The position numbers were made by a program, and so were the translations under genes. Of a stretch of 63,607 nt of DNA, positions 62,384-63,607 are shown one piece after another (within the stretch, counting starts at the first letter, position 1; each line of letters begins with the position of its first letter). The stretch is from assembly GCA_003427395.1 (NCBI GenBank), contig BFEA01000288.1:339826-403432 (forward strand), in the 5' to 3' direction. The notes beneath the pieces were generated by a model that worked only from the letters and a program-made list of their open reading frames with translations, did no database searches and was not told the origin of the DNA. The stretch comes from Chara braunii. Its lineage: Eukaryota > Streptophyta > Charophyceae > Charales > Characeae.

Positions 62384-63447
62384 GAAAAAAAACAAAAAAA
62401 ACACAGTTGTTTGACTCTTCGTTCGAGGGTCCCATTCACGTCCCAAAGAAAGTACTAGCAGTTAATGAGAGACAAAAAATTCGGTGTTTTTCTCCGCATC
62501 GCTACAAGCAATGTTGTTGAAAATTTTGCAAACAAACTATGCAGGGTCATAATACAAATGCGACGAAACTGAATACAGATATACCCTAAAGCACATACCT
62601 GTGAGGCAAAAAGAAAAACCAATAAAAACATAAAAATTCAGGCAAATATGCCAGTTTCGATTCCATTAACCACTTCTTTCGGATTTAGCAAAGGGCGGCT
62701 CAAGTGCGGCCCAGGCAATCCTACCCATTTTTCAAGTCACCTTTTTGGGTATACTTGAGTTGCACTTGAAAATGACGTTGCATGTACGTGTAGAACCCAT
62801 GATAGTTCCTTTTTTTGCCGTTTATTCTCCTTTGTCTAACGTGATTGTCCTGATGGGCCCAAGGGCGGAATAGAGAGGAGGGGAGAGGGAGAGGGTGGGA
62901 CCTAAAATTGTGACGTCTGTTCCTATATAACAGTCGATGAGGCTGTAGCTGCTTTCGAAGGAACGAACACTTGGGAAAGGTATTAGTGACGTTTATTCTT
63001 ATGTAGCACCCGATGAGGTGGCCACCACCAGCGGAGCTACAGACTCGAGGGCTCTACCCTTCATTTCTTATATATTTTTTTTTTAATCTCTATGCCCTTT
63101 AAAGTTACAACGGTCCCGCCGTCACACGAAGTCGCGAGCCCACGGAAAATCGCAGGACGGGCGGAATCAGAGAGGGACGTTACGTGCGGAGAGGCGAAAC
63201 GTCGTAGGTCCGGTGGGAAAAAAGGCATGATCATGGCGTCGCTACGAGAATCCGCGCATCGATTCTCGCCGGCCGCAGAGAGAGCAAGGTCACGTTGGGA
63301 TGGGCTCAAGGGGAGCAAGGTACGCAGGGTCCGTGGGAAAACATAAGAATCCAGGATGTCGGGCAATTGCGGCAGGCTGACAACAAGAATCGTCAAGGCG
63401 ACAAAATGACTAGAATGGGCGGAGGTGGAACGACGTCCTTTTGTGCG

Positions 63448-63450
<3 letters not shown>
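62384..63450. other. Intergenic stretch without a gene
   Basis: It contains two diverged copies of GTGACGTYTRTTCYTATRTA with CGATGAGG near 62910 and 62986, and a TATA-like CCTATATAAC at 62931. No supported coding sequence. Confidence 0.35.

Positions 63451-63521
<71 letters not shown>
63451..63521 (+). repeat. GA microsatellite
   Basis: Uninterrupted (GA)n. Confidence 0.95.
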
Positions 63522-63524
<3 letters not shown>

Positions 63525-63559
63525 TTTTCCATCGATAGGATGAGCAACACACTGGCCAA

Positions 63560-63607
63560 CTATAGGATGACAAAAATCGAATGAATATTCCGCTAGAACA
63601 TTGAAAT
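63560..63607 (+). mobile_element. Family A/C element cut by the window edge
   Basis: GAATGAATATTCCGCTAGAA then CATTGAAAT matches the core of family A. Confidence 0.5.

Overview
The window is eukaryotic nuclear DNA, most likely from a streptophyte green plant or alga. A charophyte such as Chara is my guess (inference only). The grounds are one spliced gene with GT-AG introns up to about 19.6 kb long, decayed plant-type LINE elements with a C-terminal zf-RVT-like region, U6-derived retroposons, tRNA-headed SINEs, and a very high density of short palindromic elements. I see no bacterial, organellar or viral gene.

Layout. 1-8960: a decayed non-LTR retrotransposon on the plus strand (copy A) with three ORFs: a CCHC ORF1, an intact 437-aa middle ORF of unknown function, and an endonuclease/reverse transcriptase ORF2. 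A 278-bp inverted-repeat element interrupts its 3' part, and poly(A)-tailed modules follow. 9189-11140: a small hairpin element and a large foldback element that encloses microsatellite DNA and a 190-N gap. 11290-18350: a second LINE (copy B) on the minus strand. Its 1415-codon ORF2 is in one frame throughout but carries nine stop codons. 18350-20500: several inverted-repeat elements.

20.7-48.9 kb: the only host gene I can support, a homologue of the histone H3-H4 chaperone NASP (SHNi-TPR family). I join six coding exons (21211-21374, 22081-22238, 25390-25830, 45480-45570, 46826-47066, 48238-48816) into a 557-aa protein. All five junctions are GT/AG and phase-consistent. A further intron is likely in the 5' UTR. 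Intron 2 has a long pyrimidine-rich tract. Intron 3 is a repeat landscape: short inverted-repeat elements with GGGC termini and 3-bp target duplications, a TA-inserting family, tRNA-headed SINEs and several U6-derived sequences, some nested.

48.9-63.6 kb: intergenic DNA with no convincing gene. It holds more of the same repeats, a clear processed U6 retropseudogene (poly(A) tail plus 9-bp target duplication), purine-rich minisatellite DNA, an 11-bp satellite and several tandem duplications. The most interesting material is the set of hairpin-element families and their nesting, the U6 retroposons, and the two matching three-ORF LINEs.
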